Source: Triplophysa rosa
Lineage: Eukaryota; Chordata; Actinopteri; Cypriniformes; Nemacheilidae
Reading direction: 5' to 3'
Length of the DNA: 64,000 nucleotides
Assembly (NCBI RefSeq): GCF_024868665.1
Contig: NC_079914.1
Span: 2,438,896 to 2,502,895, forward strand
In this document: piece after piece, positions 33,901-42,336 of the stretch
Layout: the number at the start of each line of letters is the position of its first letter
Position numbering within the stretch: the first letter of the stretch is position 1
The notes under the pieces: generated by a model
What the model was told of the DNA's origin: nothing
Databases searched by the model: none
The model's input: only the letters and a program-made list of their open reading frames with translations
Translations under genes and position numbers: made by a program

Positions 33901-36900
33901 TGGACACCGGCTGGAAGGCCGGCTGGACAAGGGTGAGCGCCGGCTGGAAGGCCAGCTGGACAAGGGTGAGCGCAAGCTGGAATGCCGGCTGGACAGGGCT
34001 GGACGCCGGCTGGAAGGCCGGCTGGGACACCGGAAGCACCGGACTTGACACCGGCAGCACCGGACTGGACACTGGACTGGATACCGGAGTGGACACCGGA
34101 TGCACCGGACTGGACACCGGACGAGACACCGGCTGCACCGGCTGGGACGGACCCCGTGCTGCTCGCCGTTGCCTCTTCTTCTTCAGCCGAGCCACCCGTC
34201 TGGTGGTCGGCTGGAGGAAGGAGGTGAAGGGCACGGCAGGCTCAGGGTTGGAGGCCTCTGACGAGGACCCCCAAGACTCTCGCCTCCCCCGCTTGCCACC
34301 GAGGCTGGTTGGAGGTGAGGCTGCAGGGTGTGAGGAGGACGGTGTGGCGACACCCAAAACCCAGATCTGCAAGGGGCGATCCTCCGGGATACTGTTCGCT
34401 CCCACCAGGCTCGTCTCCTCTGCGGCATTCGCCAGGGAACCGGAGACGTAGATGACTACGCGGGCCGGTTCCTCGAAGTCGCAGAGGAGACGGTGTTCGG
34501 GGAGGAGGAGTTGGTGACGCTGTTCAACACCGGTCTCAGGGAGCCACTCTCGCGTGCGGAGATGAGGTCGCTGAGACCGCTGGTCTTTGATGCGATATGG
34601 CTGTATGCCATGGATCGATCAGAGTCCAGGGTCTCGGTTCAACCCACCTACTCATCTCCGCTGGTCACGATCCCTGAGGGTGGTTCCCTGCAGATCGCCA
34701 TCCTCCTCACCCTCGGCAGCTTCTCCACCGTCCACCAGCCTCGTTGGCAAGTGGGGGAGGCGAGCGTCCTGGGGATCTACCTCCGAGGAGTCCCAGCCGG
34801 AGCCAGCCGTGCCTTATACATCCTTCCTTCAGCCGACCACCAGGCGGGTGGCTCGGCGGAAGAAGAAGAGGCAGCGGCGGGCAGCATGGACACCAATCCA
34901 GCCGGTGCAGCAGCCGACGTCCCAGCCGGTGCAGCCGGCGTCCGGTGCAGCCGGTGTCCTGTCCTGTGTCCAGTCCTGTGTCTAGTCCTGTGTCCAGTCC
35001 CGTGATCCAGCCGGCGTCCAGTCCGGTGATCCAGCCGGCGTCCAGTCCGGTGCAGCCGGCCTTCCAGCCGGCGCCCAACCTCCCCTCCAGGACTTCCTCC
35101 CCTAAGTCCCCCAGGACTCCGCGCCCTCGAGCACAGCCGGGGACTAAGACTGTTCCCCCTTTTCCCCACCCCCATGGACTGCCCCCTGTGAGCCCTTGTT
35201 TGGATCCCACCCCTCCCCCTCCCATGTTTGTTATTTTTACCCTCCCACCCAAGTCCCATTGTTGTTTTGTCTTGTCTGCTGCCCCTGATTTTGTTCTCCA
35301 TGTTTTGTCTGTTCTTGTCTCTGTCTCAGTCTACCCTGTCTCGTTAGTCTACCCCTTGGTGAACACCTGGGTGTGTTCATTAAAGGGGGGGATTCTGTCA
35401 TGGCTCTGCTTCACTTAGTCATGATTTTCTTGGTCGTGTAGCAGAGTCATGACAAAACCTTATGTTTTATGTGGAGAGGGAGATTGTTGACCTTTCGGCC
35501 TTCCATACTCTCTCTCTCCGGTCCTAGTCTCTGTTCCCGCCATCTCGTTTCCTCGTTAACTTTCCCTGAGTGTTTTATTACCCACACCTGCCCCTTGCTA
35601 ATTATCCTTTGTCTGTCTCCCTATATAATACCCTCATGTTTCATTGTCCTGTGCTCGGTCATTGTATGCAGTTCGTTTTGTGCTCGTCCAGTGTTTACCT
35701 GTTCCATATGCTCGTGTTCCTGTTGGTGATAGTCTGTCTTGTTTCAGTAAGTGTTGAGTTCAGTTCATGTCTAGTGTTTAGTTAGTCTTTGTTTCTGTTT
35801 ACCTGTGATTATTGTTTTACCACCCCGTGGGTCCTTGTTTTGTGTTTTTGTAATAAATACCCTTTTTGTTACCCCTAAACGCTGCCTGCATTTGGGTTCT
35901 TCCGCCGTGATTCACGACATGTCTTGTTTTGTGTTTTGATAATGTGTTTGTCTCTTTTTCTCTTAAGTTTGCAGGTTTTGTTGTTTTTAAGTGGTGAGGT
36001 TTGATTTTTGTTTCTCTTTCACAGATTTAATAATAATGTTTCAGTGTTTTAATGAGGTTTCTCTGTGTTCTAGGCTTGGTTTTAAAGGCAGGTACGGTCA
36101 CACCTAGCGGCCACTGTAGGCAGGGCTTAGAATCAGCAATAAGACTTAGTTAAATTATGACATTGAGGTTGCTTACTATAAAATAATATAAATTAATATT
36201 AACATTAATTAAATAAAATATTTATATTATTAGACACTAGCCAAACACAAGACACGAAGTTAACTGCAGTCCCGGCGCGCACGTCCGATGAAACGGTCTA
36301 GTCCAAGCTCACAAAATGCCTTTATGTCATGAACGCGGTGCAGAGAACCCAATTGCAGGCAGGCGTGAAGGGGTTAACAAAAATACTTTATTTAAGACAA
36401 AGAACAAAAACAGAAACTAAAACACCCACAATGGGGAAAAACTAATACCACAAAACAAAAACTTCCCACGAGGGGGCAAGACGAAACAAAAATAATAAGA
36501 ATAATACAATAACAAATACAACCACTAGACAGGGAACAGGAACAAGAGCAAGACACGAGACTAAGTAAGAACAGCACGAACTTGGCACAAAGCACACATC
36601 GAACGAACACAGTACAATCCACGAGCACAGGACAAAGAAAAAAGACACATAAACAAAGGCCATGACTCTGCTACAGGACCAAGAAAAACACGACCAAACA
36701 AAGCAGAGCCATGACACTTTAGATTATTTAATTGATGTATTTTTTATGCTTACAATTCATTGATGACAAGATCAGGACGCCAGAGTTTTTTTCTTGGCAG
36801 TGTGATTCTGTCTGTTCCACATTCAACCGGATCCCAACTCAAACCTTCAACCTGCCAGTCCTACAAAACTCAAAAATCAAACCTGTTTTATAAACCCTTT

Positions 36901-39900
36901 TTATAAAGTATTTAAGTATAAATTGTGATGTTAAGATGCTAAGAAGTATTATGCTTGGAATTCTTACAAACCACAGCCAAAGAAATGTGTCCAAGGTTTG
37001 ACCTTTTTCATCCTAAAAAGAAAAAACATTCAGTTTTATAAAGTAATTTTATGTACATTTACATTTACATTTATGCATTTGGCAGACACTTTTATCCAAA
37101 GCGACTTGCATTGCATTGTATTGTACATTTCTGACTAAATGTACAGTGTAGTTTTCTTTAAGGAATGTCACTATTTTCCCATTTATGTCCAATCTTTGTA
37201 GCTTTGTCCGATCTTTGTAGTTATTTCTTTCATGACAAACTAACAACGGACTGTTGCTTATAAGCCCAGCGACTGGCAGCAACAGAGTGACGTGATCTAA
37301 TTCATTTCAATGGTAGCTTAGCGACATCCAGTGACACGAGCATCAATGACCATTGGTGACAGGAAGTGGGAATGTCTAGAGACGGGACAAAGATGAGAAT
37401 TGCTGAACTTTATGCAGATGTTGAGCGACTTTCAGCAGCGATACCAATATGAGTAAAGTGGTAGAGGTCATGTCATCCGTCTCCTGTTAGTTACTGCAGT
37501 GTTTGTTCATAGCTGTTACCAGGGCAACCAAAACTAGGAATGCGTTCTAACGACCTCATAGCGAGAGACGTTTGACCGTCTAATTTAATGTTCCATATAT
37601 GAACTTCCTGTGAACTTGCAGTACAACATGATTGACAGACAGAAATCCCATCAATGTCCTGATGGTTAACCAGTCCTGATTGGCTGTTTTATCTTTCTTT
37701 GTAGTTACGAGCCCCTATTGTACCACTTTACTCTACTTTATTGAGTAATATGTCAGGTAACTGACACATGCTCACTCCCCTCTTTCTCTCTCCTATCTGA
37801 ATTTGACGTTTCCAAGGTCATTGCTTTTAACCAATCGACTACCTCCCCACTAGATCACATCCCCGCCCATCTCCTTCAGGCCATCTCTCCATCAGATGTC
37901 CCTGCTCTGACCCACATTATCAACTCGTCTCTAACCACTGGAACATTTCCTAAAGTTTTCAAAGAGGCCCATATATCCCAGTTACTGAAGAAACCCACTC
38001 CTATCCAGCTCTCCTCCTTTCTCACACAGAACAACCTTCTGGACAGCAACCAGTCTGGTTTTAAAAGCGGTCATTCCACCGAGACTGCACTGCTCTCAGT
38101 CATTGAAGACATAAGACTGGCAAGGGCAGCCTCTAAATCATCTGTATTCATGCTGCGTTTGACACCGTTAACCACCACATCCTCCTGCCGACCCTCAGGG
38201 CTATGGGTGTCTCTGGAATGGTGCTACAATGGTTCAAGTCTTACCTCTCAGGTAGGTCATTTAGAGTGTCCTGGAGAGGGGAGGTCTCTGATTCCCTGCA
38301 TCTCAATACAGGGGTGCCTCAGGGCTAAGTGCTCGGACCGCTGCTCTTTTCCATGTACATGACATCCCTAGGTTCTGTCATTCGGAAACATGGCTTTTCC
38401 TATCCCTGCTGTGCGGATGATACACAACTCCACTTGTCATTTCAGCCTGACATGTCACTCTGGATGAAGGACCATCACCTGCAGCTGAACCTTGCAACAA
38501 CAGAAATGCTTGTGATCCTGGCCGACCCATCACAACCTCTCCATTCAACTGCGCTCATCGACCATTACATCTTCCAGATGGCCATAAACCCGGGAGTGGT
38601 AATTGATTATCAGCTAAAATTCACAGATCATGTTGCCAGCACCACCCGGTCCTGTAAAGTCATCCTACAACGTCTTGTGGCGCCATCCCAAAAAGGGAAA
38701 TAATCCCTCTCACGTACCTTCTCTGGATCAGTTCCACATTTGCTGCTACAAGATCAGCAGATTCTGTAACCATCTTTAAGAATCGGCTGAAAACACATCT
38801 CTTCCGTCAACACCTGACCGAATTAGTACTGACTTCTATTTCTTTTCTACTCTTTCTATCAAAGAAAACCTTAGCTTTGCATGCTGTGCTGGGCTATATG
38901 AGACCAGTTTTTATTGCACTTATGCATTTTGTTGTCCTTATGTTGTTCCAATTGGTTCTATTGTTTACCTCATTTGTAAATCGCTTTGGATAAAAGCGTC
39001 TGCTAAATGACTAAATGTAAATGTAATGTAAATTTAGTTAACTATGGGTGTGATCCCAGATCCCACTGGTCTCGCAAGAACACAATATCCTCACGCAACT
39101 GGCATGATGGAGTGCTGGGCTCAAAATTGTGACCATTTTAGTCGCATATGCACCCTAAATTTAACCTGTGCGACCTCAAAATAGCTTTTTTTTTGTTAAA
39201 TTTTGTTGTGGTGTGACATGTATAATTACTGTATAGAACACGCTAATAACTGCAAAAAGTATGTGCATGCTGTGAGTTACAGTGACTGGCCCGGCCTGAC
39301 CATAGACAATGTGATTTTCCATCCTGCGGCGTTACTTTTTCACCTTTTTTTATGTAAACACGTGCTAGACGGATGTTTTTCAACGTATGTACGCATCTCT
39401 CACATCTGCAGCAATCCTATAAAATGTCATGTTACAGGTGTATCATACATAAACTTGCTTACCACGTCTAAAATGGCATACATAATAAACCCCAGATTGA
39501 TTTTAGTAGGAGTCTTTAGTGTAATAACTGGTCGCACTTCAGTTTTAGTGAAGGCAGCTTCCCTCAGGGCCTTTAAGAGTGACTCTGGAGTGGGCTGAGA
39601 GCAGTTTATACTCTCTACAGGTCTCATGAGAACAGCTGTGAGGAGTTAAAGACAGTAATAAAAATCACAAATATTTATGATAATAACTAATAAACTGTTT
39701 GATCTTACATTGCATGAGAAGGTAGGTGTAGATTGAATGTTGTAGGAACTTGGCAGCCCATCGGCTAACCTGCAATGATAATTATTGACATTCATTTCAG
39801 TATTTTCTACTTTATTCAGATTTTACACAATGTGGATGATAGTTTTCTTTGGGTCTACATAAAAACATATTTGTTTTATTTCTCAGTGTATGTTGTTTAT

Positions 39901-40710
39901 TTGCTTGAACATGCATGGACGCCACAACTTCAAATCCTCATGATCTGCATACAGCATGATTTCAAATCTAATGCATCTTATGTAGAGTAAAATAAACATG
40001 GTCAGTGTCACAAGTTTGTTTATTTGATTAAAGGGACAGTTTTATCTTGAATGATATCAGACTTTTGCACTCCACTGTTATCTAAATTTGACCTACTTTT
40101 GTTTAGAAAACAGCTGTAAATGACTAATGGAGTGGGATTTGACCCATGAGTTAAAAGTGCAGACATAAATGAATTACACATCTGGCAGACTCTTTTATTC
40201 AAAGCAACTTACATTGTACTATACATTTGTTTCTGAGTATGTGCAATCCCTGGGAAAGCTACAATTTACCTGTCAAAAATAAATGTGCACAAAGTGTTCT
40301 TTGCAGCAGTGCCATATGAACAATGTTTAGTTCCCTAAGGAACCTTTCAGTCAACAGTTTTTAAAAGAATGCTTGCTTTCTTACTGTTTTATCGTCTGTC
40401 AAACCTTTTTAGACTACAACAAACCTTTAGTGCAACGGAAATATTACGTGGATGCAATACAGCCTAACAAAGAACTTATTAAGAACATTTTCTTTTTAAG
40501 AGTGAAGATCAAACTAGCTATATATGAATAAGTCAGACTGTTCTGTAATGCCACCTTCAACTCTTTACTTCAGCATAAATTATACGTTTTAAAGCACAAA
40601 ACAATGAACCATTGACGTTCATAATATAATTATCTGAAACTAACCAGCACCCAGGGCGCTTTAAAATGTCTAAATCTTACCTTAAGCGTTGACAGAAGTT
40701 TTATATCCAT
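21918..40710 (-). CDS. Receptor gene A: 5-HT3-like Cys-loop channel subunit, 10 exons
   Basis: Exons, in transcript order: 40710-40681, 39769-39709, 39635-39463, 37012-36968, 36860-36754, 32940-32771, 32694-32519, 32433-32223, 30747-30556, 22243-21918. They join in frame to about 496 residues. The first two exons give an N-terminal leader. Extracellular landmarks are loop D FLWLWF, loop A PDLVINEF, the Cys-loop [15 protein letters not shown] (13 residues between Cys) and loop B SSYKHT. Pore landmarks are [15 protein letters not shown] before M1, M2 [16 protein letters not shown], and M3. The last exon holds the MA helix and M4 ([14 protein letters not shown], then [13 protein letters not shown]). 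In classical 5-HT3A loop B has Trp where this has Tyr. The agonist is therefore uncertain; a plasma-membrane pentameric cation channel is inferred from the family. Introns are filled with mobile elements. Splicing of the last exon across 8.3 kb is not proven. Confidence 0.88.
22593..22869. mobile_element. Left part of a possible element interrupted by the DIRS
   Basis: Starts TAGACATGGGCCGGTATGAG. Near 28265-28320, on the far side of the DIRS, the reverse complement of AAAGCGGTATTCGGCCAACG gives a similar terminus (TTGGCCGAATACCGC). This suggests an older inverted-repeat element into which the DIRS inserted. The TIR similarity is imperfect. Confidence 0.35.
23895..24561 (-). pseudogene. DIRS tyrosine recombinase remnant
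   Basis: Segments in different frames: [17 protein letters not shown] (24561-24331 frame), then [20 protein letters not shown] and [11 protein letters not shown], then [20 protein letters not shown] followed by [17 protein letters not shown]. The last part is the C-terminal box, with the Tyr of 'YSLRV' as likely nucleophile. The catalytic Arg/His block before SSWA is altered (reads SRSTASSWA), so the enzyme is broken as well as frameshifted. Confidence 0.85.
24501..25139 (-). pseudogene. DIRS RNase H domain
   Basis: Frame with [73 protein letters not shown] and GEWRLHP. This is the DIRS-type RNase H, in which 'D(N/S)[12 protein letters not shown]' and 'IPG..N..AD.LSR' are the diagnostic blocks. 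It is the best preserved open frame of the element (about 210 codons), but upstream RT is in another frame. Confidence 0.9.
25330..25770 (-). pseudogene. DIRS reverse transcriptase remnant, frameshifted
   Basis: Starts with [18 protein letters not shown], the classical DIRS RT entry block, then loses frame. Nucleotides at about 25440-25370 still encode an [18 protein letters not shown] tail in another frame. Catalytic segments are therefore present as sequence but not in one frame. Confidence 0.8.
25771..27335 (-). pseudogene. DIRS gag-like ORF1 remnant
   Basis: The frame 27330-26764 contains GRAYAAAGQAVS-type text (here [20 protein letters not shown]), [11 protein letters not shown] and LRVTKVVGR, matching the conserved ORF1 segment of fish DIRS elements. 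A second frame downstream (26721-25750) begins with [17 protein letters not shown] local tandem duplication (26088-26352) lies inside. Confidence 0.75.
26088..26352. repeat. Tandem duplication of ~130 bp inside the DIRS gag region
   Basis: Two adjacent copies, about 26088-26217 and 26222-26352. Both contain TGATTATCCTCGACATTGGG, AACGTCGAGTTGCC and CACCGTCGTGTAGAGGGTGA. They differ at several positions, including an extra ATGACG in the second. Confidence 0.9.
28085..28539. other. Intronic sequence right of the DIRS
   Basis: No gene. Includes short (ATACAT)n-like text (28100-28130) and the right-hand partner of the terminus at 22593 (about 28265-28320). Confidence 0.4.
28540..30395 (-). mobile_element. 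Inverted-repeat DNA element carrying a THAP-like zinc finger
   Basis: Ends GGTGCGTCCCAAAT ... ATTTGGGACACAGC pair as an imperfect TIR. The flanks read TTTAA (left) and TTTAG (right), compatible with a short T/A-rich target duplication. It encodes a THAP-type motif (29863-29501) but no visible catalytic domain. THAP fingers are known in P-element and some Kolobok transposases. It lies in intron 9 of receptor gene A. Confidence 0.6.
29501..29863 (-). pseudogene. THAP-like C2CH zinc-finger fragment
   Basis: Reads [35 protein letters not shown], then [19 protein letters not shown]. The C-x2-C ... C-x2-H spacing (CSCC ... CANH) fits the THAP DNA-binding finger. The typical Trp (QEW) and 'F' residues are present, but the N-terminal 'M...C' start is not canonical. 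The frame stops soon after, so only the DNA-binding part is left. Probably transposase-derived. Confidence 0.6.
31081..32133. mobile_element. hAT/Charlie-like element with CAGTGGTTCTCAAACT termini
   Basis: Left end CAGTGGTTCTCAAACTTTTT, right end CCCAGTTTGAGAACAACTG, a TIR with one mismatch in the first 16. A convincing 8-bp duplication is not visible. No transposase frame. It contains the palindromic insert 31115-31857 and lies in intron 8 of receptor gene A. Confidence 0.7.
31115..31857. mobile_element. Fold-back MITE with ~130-bp arms
   Basis: The left arm begins TATGGAGGACCAGGAGTG, and the right arm ends CACTCCTGGTCCTCCATA. The arms stay complementary for about 130 bp (e.g. CAATTTGAAAAGTGATTTAT on the right versus its complement near 31200). 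The centre (31420-31530) has repeated AATGCTTTTCT words. No coding capacity. Confidence 0.8.
33141..33722 (-). repeat. 3' LTR of the left arm of an inverted gypsy pair
   Basis: Plus-strand text TGTCGGTGGAGAAG ... GGATCATGACA is the complement of the TGTCATGG...-type LTR. The adjoining internal sequence on the plus strand, GAACCCCCGCCTTAAAG, is the complement of a polypurine tract, fixing this as a 3' LTR in minus orientation. Confidence 0.8.
33723..34435 (-). pseudogene. Gag-like, Pro/Val/Ser-repeat ORF, left arm
   Basis: Minus frame 34405-33734 reads [39 protein letters not shown], then a long low-complexity run of SSPVxPVSxPV-type repeats. A basic TTRRVAR(L/R)KKKRQRR block is shared with the right arm, which proves common origin. 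No protease or RT. Seen alone it could be mistaken for a host proline-rich protein. Confidence 0.7.
34436..35395 (+). pseudogene. Gag-like ORF fragment, right arm
   Basis: Plus frame from about 34443 reads [20 protein letters not shown] then [20 protein letters not shown], a capsid-like segment of Ty3/gypsy gag ('Y...F...A......L...F..GL...'). In a second frame, [20 protein letters not shown] appears. C-terminal Pro/Ser/Val repeats follow, and TAAAGGGGGGGATTC before 35396 is the polypurine tract. Confidence 0.75.
35396..35919 (+). repeat. 3' LTR of the right arm of the inverted gypsy pair
   Basis: TGTCATGGCTCTGC ... TTCACGACA, 524 bp, same family as 7201-7716 and 10392-11026, preceded by a polypurine tract. 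Confidence 0.82.
35923..35980 (+). repeat. Single unit of the 11-kb minisatellite
   Basis: TTTTGTGTTTTGATAATGTG and TTTGTCTCTTTTTCTCTTAA directly after the LTR. This matches the minisatellite core at 11085-12058. Confidence 0.75.
36325..36716 (-). mobile_element. Solo gypsy LTR with 5-bp target duplication
   Basis: Plus text TGTCATGAACGCGGTG ... GCAGAGCCATGACA, flanked by CTTTA at 36320-36324 and 36717-36721. At 392 bp it is shorter than its relatives. It sits 38 bp from exon 5 of receptor gene A (36754). Confidence 0.92.
37055..37130 (-). repeat. LINE-tail fragment
   Basis: TTTGGCAGACACTTTTATCC then AAAGCGACTTGCATTG is the complement of the tail (TCGCTTTGGATAAAAGCG) that ends the LINEs at 21.4 and 39.0 kb. 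Confidence 0.75.
37770..39030 (+). mobile_element. 5'-truncated L2-type LINE in intron 3 of gene A
   Basis: ORF2 pieces: [64 protein letters not shown] (box CADD) and [18 protein letters not shown] 3' tail TCGCTTTGGATAAAAGCGTC is followed by CTAAATGACTAAATGTAAAT. Frameshifts and a deletion between the thumb and the C-terminal block show it is dead. It is antisense to the receptor gene. Confidence 0.85.
40165..40260 (-). repeat. LINE-tail fragment near exon 1 of gene A
   Basis: ATCTGGCAGACTCTTTTATT then CAAAGCAACTTACATTG, a diverged complement of the common LINE tail. Confidence 0.55.
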
Positions 40711-42336
40711 TAAGCTCTTGGTTAATGTTATGACTATATCAGAGCCACACAGATTTTCATTTGACAACAATTTCTCACTTTGACAGCTGATGTGTTAAAA
40801 CGGCGGATATGTATGGTAAATATGACGGACTAATTTGCGTAGTCAAATCTGAAGGAATTGCCATAATTGCAAGTCTGTGCTGATATGCCACAATCACATT
40901 TTTTACGACAAAGAGTTCATGGGAACACAAGCCCACAGATGCAAAACACCAGTGTGGGTTGTAAAAAAAACCCAGACTGAATGAATGTGGTGTTAACTGG
41001 GATTTCACTATGGTATCGAGCTGTTTTTCATATCTAAAGCTGTGGTAAAGAAACACGACTTTGTCAAAAAGTGTGGTGTAGATAGAAAGAAAGAAATGTA
41101 TATAGCATGATCAGACGCATTATTCTAAGGAGGTATGAAAACAGTTGTTACTATAATGTCTGAGATTAATATTTTAATAATTTATTACTTTTAAATAACA
41201 TAAACTAAACATAACAGATCATAATTCAGTTAATATGTTAGATAGCTATCGTTAAATATGAATGATTTCCTCTGTATTTGTATATTTATTGTTGCATTTC
41301 TCTGCAGTATTTTTGGTCTTTAAATTTCAAAACAAAGAGACAAACTGGGCAACAAGAAAGTTCAACAAAGCAGTTCAGTTTATTGAAACCTGTTTCACTT
41401 AGAAAGTATTTTTTAAGTATGCATAAATATTGTATTCAACTAAACAAACAAAACTAGGGACAAATCAGTTTATATGTGCAGAAATAAATATCACAGCTAC
41501 ATTTTGTCTTGTAATAAGATTTCAATAATAATTCCCTTGATGGACGGTCTTTTAAAGACCCTTTTGTTTTTTTCCAAAGCATTGTACTAAATGTGTATTT
41601 AGACTTAATGAGTATTTTCAACATTCATCAGCTCCTCTTTAGATTGTACAGTTGTGTCTTCCTCTTCTCTCTTTAAAATTTAAATTGTATTTTTGCATTA
41701 TATGTATCATTTTTATTATATTATATTTAATCATAAATGAAATTAAAAAACGTGTAAACACAGTTACTCAAATCTCACCTGTACCGAATAGACATTTGCC
41801 CGGTTCACATAGTAATCCAATTTTGTTCACACAAGTAACAGTGTTGTGTCTTTTACTGGTAAGATACCATTAACACAACAAAATACCTGTAAACTGTGTG
41901 ATTCATCAATTTGAAGTGACATCTTGTTTCCAAATGTAAGCAGTCCGTATTTTTTGTTTTCTTTTTTTTTTCTTTAAAATTTTCACATTTTGATGACATT
42001 TCTTGTTATGATTAACCCAAAGCAAACTTCTTAGGTCATTCTGACCACTTTCCCTAATTATATTTTTACCACTACTAAACCTTAGAAAATTTTGAAATCA
42101 TGACAAAATTTATTTTATTTACTCTGAAAATGTTGTAATCATAGAAGTACCACATATTCACAATTCATTTTTAAAATAATCATTTAAAATAAAAATAATT
42201 GAACAAGCAAATATGAAACCTAAATGTGCAAACTATCCTTATTACAGAATTATTCCATTCCATTACATGTCGAAGTACATTCAATTAAATGATATCCCAT
42301 AAAACAGCTCATTTCTATATTATATACCACATATTT
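40711..42336. other. Spacer between gene A start and gene B stop
   Basis: AT-rich. Holds the upstream region of gene A (to about 41.1 kb) and the 3' flank of gene B. No clear TATA box, CpG island or other gene is visible; no open frame shows a domain. Confidence 0.4.

Noticed and set aside
33734..34405. 223-codon Pro/Ser/Val-repeat frame that could be taken as a host mucin-like or proline-rich gene
   Set aside because: Lies between LTRs, has a homologous inverted partner and a polypurine tract; it is retroelement-derived.
39427..39627. A separate small gene with a [13 protein letters not shown] segment
   Set aside because: Its borders are splice sites, and it aligns with exon 3 of genes B and C (173 bp each), so it is an exon of gene A.
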